From the NCBI GenBank assembly GCA_963923955.1, contig OZ000552.1, positions 186,001 through 250,000 on the forward strand: DNA of 64,000 nucleotides, given 5' to 3'. Below, one piece after another: positions 44,675 to 53,146 of this stretch; the first letter of the stretch is position 1; the number at the start of each line of letters is the position of its first letter. Made by a program: the position numbers and the translations under genes. The notes under the pieces are model-generated. The model had not been told where the DNA came from, ran no database searches, and saw nothing but the letters and a program-made list of their open reading frames with translations. The DNA is from G963923955 sp963923955. Lineage in GTDB: Bacteria > Pseudomonadota > Gammaproteobacteria > Eutrophobiales > Eutrophobiaceae.

Positions 44675-45754
44675 ATGTCCGCTGAATTGCAAAATGATCG
44701 CATCATTCGCGCCCTGCTGCGCCAGCCGGTGGATCGTACCCCGGTCTGGATCATGCGCCAGGCCGGCCGCTATCTGCCGGAGTATCGGGACACGAGAGAG
44801 CGGGCCGGGGATTTTCTGAACCTATGCAAGACGCCGGAGTTGGCCTGTGAGGTGAGCTTGCAGCCGCTGGCGCGTTTTCCGCTTGATGCCGCCATTTTAT
44901 TCTCCGACATCCTGACCATTCCCGATGCGATGGGTCTTGGCCTGAGCCTCATTGAAAACCAAGGCCCGCAATTTGCCCGGCCGCTTCGCGATCAGCGCGC
45001 CATTGAAAAGCTCGGTGTGCCTGATCCGGAAACAGACTTAGGCTATGTCATGGACGCCGTGCGCCTGATCAGGAAGGAACTGGATGGCCGCGTCCCGCTG
45101 CTCGGTTTTGCCGGCAGCCCCTGGACACTGGCCACGTACATGGTGGAAGGTGCATCAAGCAAGGATTTCGGCCTGGTGAAGGGTCTGCTCTATGAACAAC
45201 CCAAACTCATGCACCGGCTGCTGGGCGTACTGGCCGATTCGGTCGTCTTATATTTGAACGCGCAGATCGCCGCCGGCGCACAGGCCGTGATGCTTTTCGA
45301 CACCTGGGGCGGCATGCTGAGCGGGCCGGGATACAAGGAATTTTCTCTGGCCTACATGCAAGACATCATCGATCGGCTGCTACGAAGCGCGGCGGGCAGG
45401 CCGGTGCCGGTGATCGTCTTTAGCAAAGGTGCCGGGTTGTGGCTGGAGAGTATCGCCGCCACGGGCTGCGATGCGGTCGGGCTGGACTGGACGATCGATA
45501 TTGCCGATGCCCGCAAGCGCATCGGCGCCGAGGTGGCCCTGCAAGGCAATCTTGATCCGGCCGTCCTCCGTGCCTCGGCTGAAGTTGTGCGGGCGGAAGC
45601 GCAAAAAGTAATCGCCGGATTCGGCGTGGGCGCAGGCCATGTCTTTAACTTAGGCCACGGCATTCACCCAACGATTGAGCCGGACAATGTCGCAGCGCTG
45701 GTGGCAGCCGTGCATGAATTCAGTGCGCCTTATCATTCATGCAGCAGCGCCTAA
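44675..45754 (+). CDS. hemE: Uroporphyrinogen decarboxylase
   Basis: 359 residues. Signature RQPVDRTPVWIMRQAGRYLPEYR at the start contains the invariant Arg and Asp environment, followed by DAAILFSDILTIPDAMGLGL, GFAGSPWTLATYMVEG, FDTWGGMLSG, VGLDWTIDIADA and GHGIHPTIEPDNV. It decarboxylates uroporphyrinogen III to coproporphyrinogen III in heme synthesis. Overlaps the DUF368 gene by 16 bases. Confidence 0.97.
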   Translation: MSAELQNDRIIRALLRQPVDRTPVWIMRQAGRYLPEYRDTRERAGDFLNLCKTPELACEVSLQPLARFPLDAAILFSDILTIPDAMGLGLSLIENQGPQFARPLRDQRAIEKLGVPDPETDLGYVMDAVRLIRKELDGRVPLLGFAGSPWTLATYMVEGASSKDFGLVKGLLYEQPKLMHRLLGVLADSVVLYLNAQIAAGAQAVMLFDTWGGMLSGPGYKEFSLAYMQDIIDRLLRSAAGRPVPVIVFSKGAGLWLESIAATGCDAVGLDWTIDIADARKRIGAEVALQGNLDPAVLRASAEVVRAEAQKVIAGFGVGAGHVFNLGHGIHPTIEPDNVAALVAAVHEFSAPYHSCSSA

Positions 45755-46662
45755 GAGAACAGTCCCTGCTCCTTGCGAAGGGTTTTTGCATGGGCGCAGC
45801 CGATGTCGTGCCGGGGGTCAGCGGCGGCACCATGGCCCTTATCTTAAGAATCTACCCGCAACTTATCGATGCGATTAAATCCTTTGACAGGGCGTGGCTG
45901 CGCGCAGTGTTACGGCTCGACATCAAACAGGCGCTCTCACGACCCCACCTTGCGTTCTTGCTCCCGCTCTTTGTCGGGATCTTCTCCGCACTGCTTTTTT
46001 TTACACGAGTGCTTTCCCTTCCGAACCTCTTAAAGACCCATCCTGAACTCATCTATGGCCTGTTCTTCGGCCTGATCGTCGGCTCGGTGATTATCTTGTT
46101 GCGCGAGTTGAAACGTTTAAGAGCAAGCGACCTGGGTCTGCTGCTGCTGGGCGCAGCTATGGGGATCTTTGTCTTTAACTTGGTGCCGGTGGAGACGCCG
46201 GAGACCGCCTGGTTTATCTTCATCAGCGGCGCGCTGGCGATCTGCGCGATGATGTTACCCGGCATTTCCGGCGCATTCATATTATTGATCCTGAACAAAT
46301 ACGCCTACATATTCAATGCAATCGGCTATTTGCAATTCGGCATCCTGCTGCCCTTCGGCCTCGGCTGCCTCGCCGGCCTCGTCCTGTTCAGCCGCCTCCT
46401 GTCCTGCCTGTTACATCATTACTACCGACGCACCATGCTCTTGATCACCGGCATTCTCATCGCCTCGCTCCAGCTTATCTGGCCCTTTCAGGAACGCGTC
46501 TATGCCGGCGCCGGCAGCAGCGAGAAATTGATCTCAACAAGCCCCGTTTTTCCGCCTGGCCCAAATGCCACCTTGCTGGGCGCACTCGCCATGATGGCGC
46601 TTGGCCTGCTTGCCGTGCTTGCCATCCATCACTACGCCCAGCGCCCCAAAGCGCTCGAATGA
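45739..46662 (+). CDS. DUF368 membrane protein
   Basis: 307 residues with about eight hydrophobic helices. The family signature KGFCMGAADVVPGVSGGTMA near the N-terminus and MLPGISGAFILLILNKY mid-protein are clear. DUF368 proteins have recently been linked to undecaprenyl-phosphate recycling (PopT/DUF368), so a flippase-like role at the inner membrane is likely. It overlaps the end of hemE but has no obvious functional tie to heme synthesis. Confidence 0.9.
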   Translation: MQQRLREQSLLLAKGFCMGAADVVPGVSGGTMALILRIYPQLIDAIKSFDRAWLRAVLRLDIKQALSRPHLAFLLPLFVGIFSALLFFTRVLSLPNLLKTHPELIYGLFFGLIVGSVIILLRELKRLRASDLGLLLLGAAMGIFVFNLVPVETPETAWFIFISGALAICAMMLPGISGAFILLILNKYAYIFNAIGYLQFGILLPFGLGCLAGLVLFSRLLSCLLHHYYRRTMLLITGILIASLQLIWPFQERVYAGAGSSEKLISTSPVFPPGPNATLLGALAMMALGLLAVLAIHHYAQRPKALE

Positions 46663-46791
46663 ATATAAACAGCCAGCACAGGTATTTATATTTTGTATGT
46701 TCGCCAATTTCTACGCGCTCAGGTTATCAATTGATTTTCCCGCCCCCAAGTAGTATTTTACGACCTGAATGCCTATTACAGGTGGTTAAAT

Positions 46792-47649
46792 ATGAGAGCC
46801 TATTTCAAGCGTCAGGGCGTTAGATTGTTCAATGGAGATGCCGTGAAAATTCTTGAGAAATTTCCTGATGAGTGCATTGACTTAATTTTCGCCGACCCTC
46901 CCTACAATCTTTCTAATGATGGCTTTACCTGCCACGCCGGAAAGCGCGTCAGCGTGAATAAAGGAAGCTGGGATAAAAGCAAAGGAGTAGAGCAAGATTA
47001 TGAATTCCACTATCGATGGATTGAAGCGTGCCGTAGAGTTCTGAAAGGGAATGGTTCTTTATGGGTTTCAGGAACTTATCATTCAATCTATGCCTGCGGG
47101 TTTGCCCTACAAAGACAAGGTTGGCACCTGCTTAATGAAATCTGCTGGTATAAGCCGAATGCGGCTCCAAATCTTGCTTGCAGAATGTTTGCCGCAAGTC
47201 ATGAAACTTTGCTCTGGTCTCGTAAAACAAAAACTGCAAAGCATAAATTCAATTATGAGTTGATGAAAAAAAACGAATGGCAGGGAGACTTTATCAAAAA
47301 ACCCGATCGACAGATGCGTAGCGTGTGGGCTATCAATACCCCGAAAAATGGAGAGAAAAAATACGGGAAACATCCGACGCAGAAGCCTGAGTCTCTTCTG
47401 GAAAGGATTATCATGGCTTGTAGCAATGAGCATGACACAGTCCTTGATCCTTTTTGCGGAAGTGCGACTACCGGCGTGGCGGCTTTGCGTAACAACAGAA
47501 ATTTTGTCGGCATTGATTCTGAGAAAGAATACCTTTCAAAAATGGCGGTCAAACGAATAAAAGATGTGGAAAAACACGAAAGATCATCAGCCCGGAGTCG
47601 TAAGCTGAAAGAAGAGTCCGCCGCCCATTTTGACAGTTTGTTCAAGTAG
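46792..47649 (+). CDS. DpnA/MboIB-like adenine DNA methyltransferase
   Basis: 285 residues. Beta-class N6-adenine methyltransferase: catalytic DPPY in LIFADPPYNLSNDG, then VSVNKGSWDK, SGTYHSIYACGFAL, KHPTQKPESLLERIIMA and the AdoMet-binding LDPFCGSATTGVAALR. The segment order and NKGSWDK resemble DpnA and MboIB, which methylate adenine in GATC, but recognition sequence is an inference. The gene and its neighbour are AT-richer than the flanks and were probably acquired. Followed after 148 bases by a gene of unknown type, perhaps its partner. Confidence 0.88.
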   Translation: MRAYFKRQGVRLFNGDAVKILEKFPDECIDLIFADPPYNLSNDGFTCHAGKRVSVNKGSWDKSKGVEQDYEFHYRWIEACRRVLKGNGSLWVSGTYHSIYACGFALQRQGWHLLNEICWYKPNAAPNLACRMFAASHETLLWSRKTKTAKHKFNYELMKKNEWQGDFIKKPDRQMRSVWAINTPKNGEKKYGKHPTQKPESLLERIIMACSNEHDTVLDPFCGSATTGVAALRNNRNFVGIDSEKEYLSKMAVKRIKDVEKHERSSARSRKLKEESAAHFDSLFK

Positions 47650-47797
47650 AATGATTGAGTATTCTATCCATAGTTCAACTTTCGATAAATCGTGGTGACC
47701 ATTTGTAGTGATCTGAAAATACGATCGGTATCACTATCGACGGCATTGATTTTAGTGATTATTTTTTCTGCCAAATATTGGATAAGGGGATTATCTT

Positions 47798-48328
47798 TTG
47801 GCTATAAAAATAGATTCAAGAATAGAAAGACAGCTTAGTCTCCCTGATTTGGAGGCGCGCAACCAGTTTCGTCAATTCCTTGTAAGCCAATGGATGCAGG
47901 AGTCTTTCGGTAAAAAATATAGATACTTTGTTGAGAATTTATCTGATGGTAAGAGGGTGTATCTGGAACGTCCGGCAAGACTGAATAAGGGATGTGATTT
48001 TGTCATTTACATAGAAGACTTGTTTTTGTGCAAAAATGGAAATGACAAACCGCCAAGCCATCGAGACTTGTTTGCCGACTTAAAAAAGAAAAAGCGATTT
48101 TTAAGCCTTGGCGATTGGCAGGAATTAATGCTCGCAATTGAAAAGGTTCATAAGACTACTTCTTCCAGCATTGCTCTTCATTGTGCGGATAGAATCAACA
48201 ATTTTTCCCCCATGAATGTTGAGCAAATTCTTCATCTATGCAAATGGTTCTTTCTTGAGCAGGATGTCACTTATTGGTCCTATAATGGAAGGGACATGTT
48301 ACTTGATGGAATTCGGTCAATCCAATAA
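47798..48328 (+). CDS. Unknown protein next to the methyltransferase
   Basis: 176 residues from TTG 47798, with AAGGGGA nine bases upstream. No membrane helix or signal. Acidic and Lys-rich; KGCDFVIYIEDLFLCKNG could form part of a nuclease-like core (Asp, Glu, Lys) but I cannot align it to any known restriction enzyme fold. Low GC and position directly downstream of the methyltransferase suggest a cognate restriction or accessory protein. It is smaller than DpnII or MboI endonucleases. Confidence 0.65.
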   Translation: MAIKIDSRIERQLSLPDLEARNQFRQFLVSQWMQESFGKKYRYFVENLSDGKRVYLERPARLNKGCDFVIYIEDLFLCKNGNDKPPSHRDLFADLKKKKRFLSLGDWQELMLAIEKVHKTTSSSIALHCADRINNFSPMNVEQILHLCKWFFLEQDVTYWSYNGRDMLLDGIRSIQ

Positions 48329-48387
48329 CACTGCCAATCGCAAGCTCCCTTTCAGAGAGCCTTTATCTTCATGCGCCGGGGCGCTGC

Positions 48388-49266
48388 TCAGTCCTCTGCC
48401 CGGATGCGTAAAAAAGACGGGAACCTGGGCCTGCCGGTGTTGGTGAAGCCGTTGTATCGGTAGCTGATCGTGCTGCCGAGCGGCGGCGGCTTGCGGCGCT
48501 CTTCATCGGTGAAGCCGGTGCCGATCTTAAAGCGCAAGCCGGCGGGCGTCTCAACGGTGATGCTGCCCATCATGCCGGCCAGTCTGCCCTGTCCCGGGTT
48601 GTGGCCGACCACGCGCGCCTCGGCATCGTAGTAGGCCTTGAGTTTCAGAAAATCATCGCTTCTGCCGGCCTTGTGCGGGGCATCCTTGCGGCGCAGGATC
48701 AGGCCCTCGCCGCCGCTCTCTGTCACTTCCTCAAGCGTCTTTTGCAGCGCCGCCTTATCGGCAACGGTGAACTGTCGCACCTTCTCCAGATAGGGCGAGT
48801 CGGATTTCGCAATCAACGCGCCCAGCGCCCGGTTGCGGGCGCTGAAGGGCCCTTCGTGCTGCGGCAGATCAAAGACCATGAAGCGGATTTCCCGCCAACC
48901 GGCATGCGGCGCAGCGCGACTGACGATGGAAAGCGTCTTTTCAAAACGGCCGCGGCCAAGCCACAGCTCGCCGTCCATCGGTGCGGCCGGAAAGCCTTGC
49001 ATGAACCAGGCCGGGGCGGCGAAGACATTGCCGGCGCGCGAGATGAGTTGCTCGCCATCCCAATAGGCGCGCACACCGTCCAGCTTTTCGCTAACCATAT
49101 AATCTCCAACCTCCACATCGTCTTGATAAACATTCGCCAGAGCCAGGGGCGGCTGGGCAGAGGCGGCGGAGACCGCGGCCGGGGCGGCGAGCATCAAGGC
49201 CGCGAGAAAGGGTACTTTTGCGCAACGCAAGGCGGAGGTGCTTGTTCCAGGTAATTTATTTTTCAT
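48388..49266 (-). CDS. Secreted ATP-dependent DNA ligase (Lig E type)
   Basis: 292 residues. A signal peptide (about residues 1-37, with ALMLAAPAAVSAASAQ) is followed by the nucleotidyltransferase core: adenylation Lys in VSEKLDGVRAYWDG, MDGELWLGRG, FMVFDLP, GGEGLILRRKDAPH and LKLKAYYDAEARVVG, then a short OB-fold end (GTGFTDEERR, ISYRYNGFTN). This size and export signal match the minimal periplasmic Lig E group, proposed to repair incoming or extracellular DNA in competence and biofilm. Its ATG overlaps the lnt end by 11 bases, so it is the last gene of the miaB-lnt transcription unit. Confidence 0.9.
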   Translation of the reverse strand: MKNKLPGTSTSALRCAKVPFLAALMLAAPAAVSAASAQPPLALANVYQDDVEVGDYMVSEKLDGVRAYWDGEQLISRAGNVFAAPAWFMQGFPAAPMDGELWLGRGRFEKTLSIVSRAAPHAGWREIRFMVFDLPQHEGPFSARNRALGALIAKSDSPYLEKVRQFTVADKAALQKTLEEVTESGGEGLILRRKDAPHKAGRSDDFLKLKAYYDAEARVVGHNPGQGRLAGMMGSITVETPAGLRFKIGTGFTDEERRKPPPLGSTISYRYNGFTNTGRPRFPSFLRIRAED

Positions 49267-50755
49267 AAGTCGTAAGGCGATATTTGCTTAAGCATAATAA
49301 CAATAAAAGTAAAACTACTAGCGGCACATTGCCGCGGCCGGCATAGGGCGTCATGCCAGCAAACAAGCCAACCTCGCCGGCCAGCACCGCCGGTTCAAAC
49401 TGCGGCGAGCGGGAGAGGATCTTGCCTTTTTCATCAATGATGGCGCTGATGCCGGTGTTGGTGGCGCGCAGCAGATAACGGCCGGTCTCCAGGGCGCGCA
49501 TACGTGCCATTTGCAGGTGCTGATGCGCGGCGGCGGAATCGCCGAACCAGGCGTCATTGCTGACATTGACCAGGATCTCGGCCTCCGGCAGGGCTTCAAT
49601 GATCTGCTCGCCAAAGATGTCCTCATAACAGATCGACATGCCGAACTTGAAGCTGCTGGCCGCCAGCAAAGATGAACCCTGCTCGCCGGGACTGAAATCC
49701 GATATGGGAATATTCAGGTGCCGGATGATGGGCTTGAGAAGAAAATCCAGCGGCACATATTCGCCGAAGGGCACCAGGTGGCGCTTGTGATAGAAGGCGC
49801 TCGTCTGGTTGAGCAGGATAACGCTGTTGTAATAATCCGCAGTTTCCAAGTCTTTCACCGGCAGGCCGACCAGGACGTCCGTGTTATGCGCCAGGGCGAG
49901 CCGGTGCAACTCGCTAATCACCCCGGTGGCCTGGTGGTAGTAGGCCGGTATCGCCGTCTCCGGCCATATTATGAGGTCTTTTGTCCAGTGCGGCCCGGAC
50001 AGCCGCTTATACAACGCCAACGAGGGCTGTTTGTATTCGGGCCGCCATTTTAGCTCCTGCGGTATCCCGCCCTGCACCAGGGCCACCGAGACAGTCTCAT
50101 CCTTACCCTCCGTCCACGCCTGCCGACCCAATGACCAGCACAGCAGGCCGATGAGCGCCAGGGCGGCAGTAGCGATCATTTTACGCTTTAGCCCAGGCTG
50201 AAAGACACTCACCAACAGGCCGGCCAAGAGCGCGCAAATCCAGCTCACACCATAGACGCCCAGCAGCGGGGCGATGTTGGTAAGGGGCGTATCCATCTGG
50301 CTGTAACCGATAGCCAACCAGGGAAAGCCGGTTAAGACCCAGGCGCGACACCACTCCGCCAGGCCCCACAGCGCGGGGAATACGATGATGAGTTGCATGG
50401 TGCTGGAGCAGTCAAACCAGCGCCTAGCGAGATAGCCAGCAAAAGCCGGGTAGAGCGAGAGAAAGGCGACTAACAAGAGTGTCAGCAACCAGGCGGCGGC
50501 GATGTGCGTGCCGCCGAAGGTGTTGATGCTGATGTGCAGCCAGCTGAGCCCGGTGCCGAACATGCCGAGCCCGAAGAGATAGCCATACAGACAAGCGCGG
50601 CGCGGTGTGCTGCCCAGCCAGAATGCAAACAATAGCGCCAGTGCGATGAAGGCGAGCAGGTAAATATTATAGGGCGCAAAGGCAAGCGGGACGAGCATAC
50701 CGCTACCAAGACAAACAAGGCCCCGGGCAAGGGGCTGCATGAGAGGCACAAGCAT
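49256..50755 (-). CDS. lnt: Apolipoprotein N-acyltransferase
   Basis: 499 residues. About six N-terminal membrane helices (SGMLVPLAFAPYN, then AEWCRAWVLTGFPWLAIGYS) and a nitrilase-like periplasmic domain with the Glu-Lys-Cys triad: Glu in LIIWPETAIPAYY, Lys in FYHKRHLVPFGEYVPL, Cys in GMSICYEDIFGE. It adds the third acyl chain to outer-membrane lipoproteins. Conserved neighbour of corC, ybeY, phoH and miaB, all on the minus strand. Confidence 0.95.
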   Translation of the reverse strand: MLVPLMQPLARGLVCLGSGMLVPLAFAPYNIYLLAFIALALLFAFWLGSTPRRACLYGYLFGLGMFGTGLSWLHISINTFGGTHIAAAWLLTLLLVAFLSLYPAFAGYLARRWFDCSSTMQLIIVFPALWGLAEWCRAWVLTGFPWLAIGYSQMDTPLTNIAPLLGVYGVSWICALLAGLLVSVFQPGLKRKMIATAALALIGLLCWSLGRQAWTEGKDETVSVALVQGGIPQELKWRPEYKQPSLALYKRLSGPHWTKDLIIWPETAIPAYYHQATGVISELHRLALAHNTDVLVGLPVKDLETADYYNSVILLNQTSAFYHKRHLVPFGEYVPLDFLLKPIIRHLNIPISDFSPGEQGSSLLAASSFKFGMSICYEDIFGEQIIEALPEAEILVNVSNDAWFGDSAAAHQHLQMARMRALETGRYLLRATNTGISAIIDEKGKILSRSPQFEPAVLAGEVGLFAGMTPYAGRGNVPLVVLLLLLLCLSKYRLTTYEK

Positions 50756-50778
50756 GACTTTACTTTGGAAGGAAAGCC

Positions 50779-51636
50779 TTAGCCTTCTTCCACCTGCTCT
50801 GCCAGTTTCTCAAGTCGTAGGACGTGGATGCGGCGTTTGTCGGCCCGCAGCACCTTGACATTGTAGCCGGCAAAATCAATCGACTCGCCGCGCTTTGGCA
50901 GATGCCCGAAGGCATTGATCACCAGGCCGCCGACGGTGTCATAATCGTTGTCTGATAAATCAGTCTGGAAATACTTGTTAAACTCCGCAATGGGCTGGGT
51001 GGCCTTCACGGTGTAGCGCTGCCGGCTGTGTTGTTGTACGGCAGCCTCGGCCAAGTCATATTCATCCTCGATCTCGCCGACGATCTCCTCAATCACATCT
51101 TCAATCGTTACCAGCCCGGCCACGCCGTATTCATCCACCACGATGGCCATGTGCTGGCGGTCGGCTCTGAACTCCCGCAGCAGCACGTTCAGGCGCTTGC
51201 TCTCCGGCACAAACACCGCCGGGCGCATTATGTCTTGCAGCGCAAAATGTTGCTGGTCGATGATCGCGAGTAAGTCCTTGGCCAGCAGGATGCCTAAGAC
51301 CTCATCGCTGTCGGCGCCGATCACCGGAAAACGCGAATGGCCGGAGTCCACCACGGTCTTGATAATGTCGCTCAAGCCGGCCTCGTTTTTGATCGAGATC
51401 ATCTGCACCTTGGGGATCATGATGTTGCGCACCTGCATATCGGCCACATGCAAGGCGCCCTCGATCCAAATCAGGGCATCTGGATCCAGCAGCTTGTGCT
51501 GCTCGGAATGACGCAGGATTTCGATCAGGGTCTGTCGGTCTTTGGGTGCGCCCGGCAGCAGCTTCTTGAACTTCTGCAACCAGTTGCCGGAACTGTTCGC
51601 CGCACCATTGCCGGGCGGGGGCTTGTCGTTGCTCAT
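50779..51636 (-). CDS. corC: CorC/HCC family CBS-domain protein
   Basis: 285 residues. Two CBS domains (ADMQVRNIMIPKVQMISIKN with SGHSRFPVIG; LQDIMRPAVFVPESKRLN with HMAIVVDEYGVAGLVTIEDV) followed by a CorC_HlyC transporter-associated domain (FNKYFQTDLSDNDYDTVGGL). Lacks the N-terminal membrane domain, as expected for the short CorC group. Implicated in magnesium/cobalt efflux. Precedes lnt in the operon. Confidence 0.93.
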   Translation of the reverse strand: MSNDKPPPGNGAANSSGNWLQKFKKLLPGAPKDRQTLIEILRHSEQHKLLDPDALIWIEGALHVADMQVRNIMIPKVQMISIKNEAGLSDIIKTVVDSGHSRFPVIGADSDEVLGILLAKDLLAIIDQQHFALQDIMRPAVFVPESKRLNVLLREFRADRQHMAIVVDEYGVAGLVTIEDVIEEIVGEIEDEYDLAEAAVQQHSRQRYTVKATQPIAEFNKYFQTDLSDNDYDTVGGLVINAFGHLPKRGESIDFAGYNVKVLRADKRRIHVLRLEKLAEQVEEG

Positions 51637-51645
51637 GGGTGCTTA

Positions 51646-52095
51646 TCAGACATAGGGATTGTCATAGCCGAGTCTCTGTAGAATTTCAATCTCCACGGCC
51701 TCCATCTCATCGGCCGCCGTCTCCTCTATATGATCATAGCCTACTAAATGCAAGATGCCATGTACGATCATGTGCGCCCAGTGCGCCGCAGGCGATTTTC
51801 CCTGTTGCCGGGCCTCGCTCTCAACGAGCGGCGCGCAGATGATAATATCGCCCAGCAACTCTGGCTTAATTTCCTCCAGGCCCGCGGCCGGGAAGGCGAG
51901 CACGTTGCTCGGCCCGCTTGCTTTACGCCAGCGCTCATTGAGCCTGATTGCCTCTATCATATTGACGATCCGCACTGTCAATTCCGCCTCCGCCCTGAGA
52001 CCTGCCAGCGCCCGCTGCGCCCAATCTTCGATCTGCCTCTCATTCGGGACAGAAGGAAAATGGCAGGCGTATTGCACATCAACCACGATGGTCAT
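51646..52095 (-). CDS. ybeY: Endoribonuclease / rRNA maturation factor
   Basis: 149 residues. The UPF0054 metal site H-x3-H-x5-H is complete in MIVHGILHLVGYDH. It trims the 3' end of 16S rRNA and takes part in ribosome quality control. Located between phoH and corC as in E. coli. Confidence 0.94.
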   Translation of the reverse strand: MTIVVDVQYACHFPSVPNERQIEDWAQRALAGLRAEAELTVRIVNMIEAIRLNERWRKASGPSNVLAFPAAGLEEIKPELLGDIIICAPLVESEARQQGKSPAAHWAHMIVHGILHLVGYDHIEETAADEMEAVEIEILQRLGYDNPYV

Positions 52096-52147
52096 CTATG
52101 CCCTTGCTCTTTGCCAAGTCATTGCCAGGGCATTACCAGCGCCGCGC

Positions 52148-53119
52148 TCATTTTTCATGCCGTTCATAGGCGTTTAATATGCGCGCCACCAGCGGATGCC
52201 GCACCACGTCCCTGGATTTGAAAAAGGTAAAGCTGATGCCATGCTCGCCGTTGAGAATATCAATGACATGTCTTAAACCCGAGCTATTGGCGCCGGGCAG
52301 ATCGATCTGGGTAATGTCGCCGGTAATCACTGCGGTTGAGCCGAAACCGATGCGCGTTAAGAACATCTTCATCTGCTCCACCGTCGTGTTCTGCGCCTCA
52401 TCCAAGATAACGAAGGCCTCGTTCAAGGTGCGCCCGCGCATGAAGGCCAGCGGCGCGACCTCAATGACATTCTTTTCAATGTAGCGGATGACCTGTTCAA
52501 AGCCGAGCATCTCGTAGAGCGCATCATACAAAGGGCGCAGATAAGGATCGACCTTTTGCGCCATATCGCCGGGCAGATAGCCCAGCTTCTCGCCGGCCTC
52601 CACCGCCGGGCGCACCAGCACGATGCGCCGCGCCCGCTCCTGCTCCAGCGCGGCGACTGCCGAGACCACGGCTAGGTAAGTCTTACCGGTGCCGGCCGGG
52701 CCGATGCCGAAGCTGACATCATGGCTCTGGATGCTTTTTAGATAGCCGCGCTGGTTGTGGCTGCGGCCCTTGATGATGCCGCGCCGGGTCTTCACCGCCA
52801 CCTCATCCTCATCCGCAGCTATGGCCTCATCAACTTCCGCTTCTTGCAAAAAAAGATGCACCCGCTCGGCGGACAGGGTCTCGTCCTTGGTGGATTCATA
52901 CAGGCTGCTCAGCAGGCGCCCGGTTGCCGCGACTGATTTCGGCGCACCGATGATCCTGAAGCGATGCCCGCGATTGTTGATCTCCACACCCAGGCGTCTT
53001 TCTATATGCCGCAGGTGCCCATCGAGCGGCCCGCAGAGACTGGCCAGCCGCTCATTATCCAGCGGCTCCAGCGAGAGCTCGGCCGCATCGGGCGGGCTGA
53101 TAGGCGTGGGCGTATTCAA
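52148..53119 (-). CDS. ybeZ: PhoH family ATPase (YbeZ)
   Basis: 323 residues. PhoH core with Walker A in FGIGPAGTGKTYLAVV, Walker B in NEAFVILDEAQNTT and ITGDITQIDLPG. An N-terminal KH-like RNA-binding domain (residues ~15-80) suits the known link of YbeZ to YbeY and ribosomes. Same operon order as E. coli. Confidence 0.94.
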   Translation of the reverse strand: MNTPTPISPPDAAELSLEPLDNERLASLCGPLDGHLRHIERRLGVEINNRGHRFRIIGAPKSVAATGRLLSSLYESTKDETLSAERVHLFLQEAEVDEAIAADEDEVAVKTRRGIIKGRSHNQRGYLKSIQSHDVSFGIGPAGTGKTYLAVVSAVAALEQERARRIVLVRPAVEAGEKLGYLPGDMAQKVDPYLRPLYDALYEMLGFEQVIRYIEKNVIEVAPLAFMRGRTLNEAFVILDEAQNTTVEQMKMFLTRIGFGSTAVITGDITQIDLPGANSSGLRHVIDILNGEHGISFTFFKSRDVVRHPLVARILNAYERHEK

Positions 53120-53146
53120 GAACCGGCGCGCAGCAGCTTTGCCTGG

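Noticed and set aside
35074..44675. Island bounded by duplicated tRNA-Arg 3' ends
   Set aside because: No second copy of the tRNA 3' end and no integrase gene was found in the interval, so only proximity can be stated.
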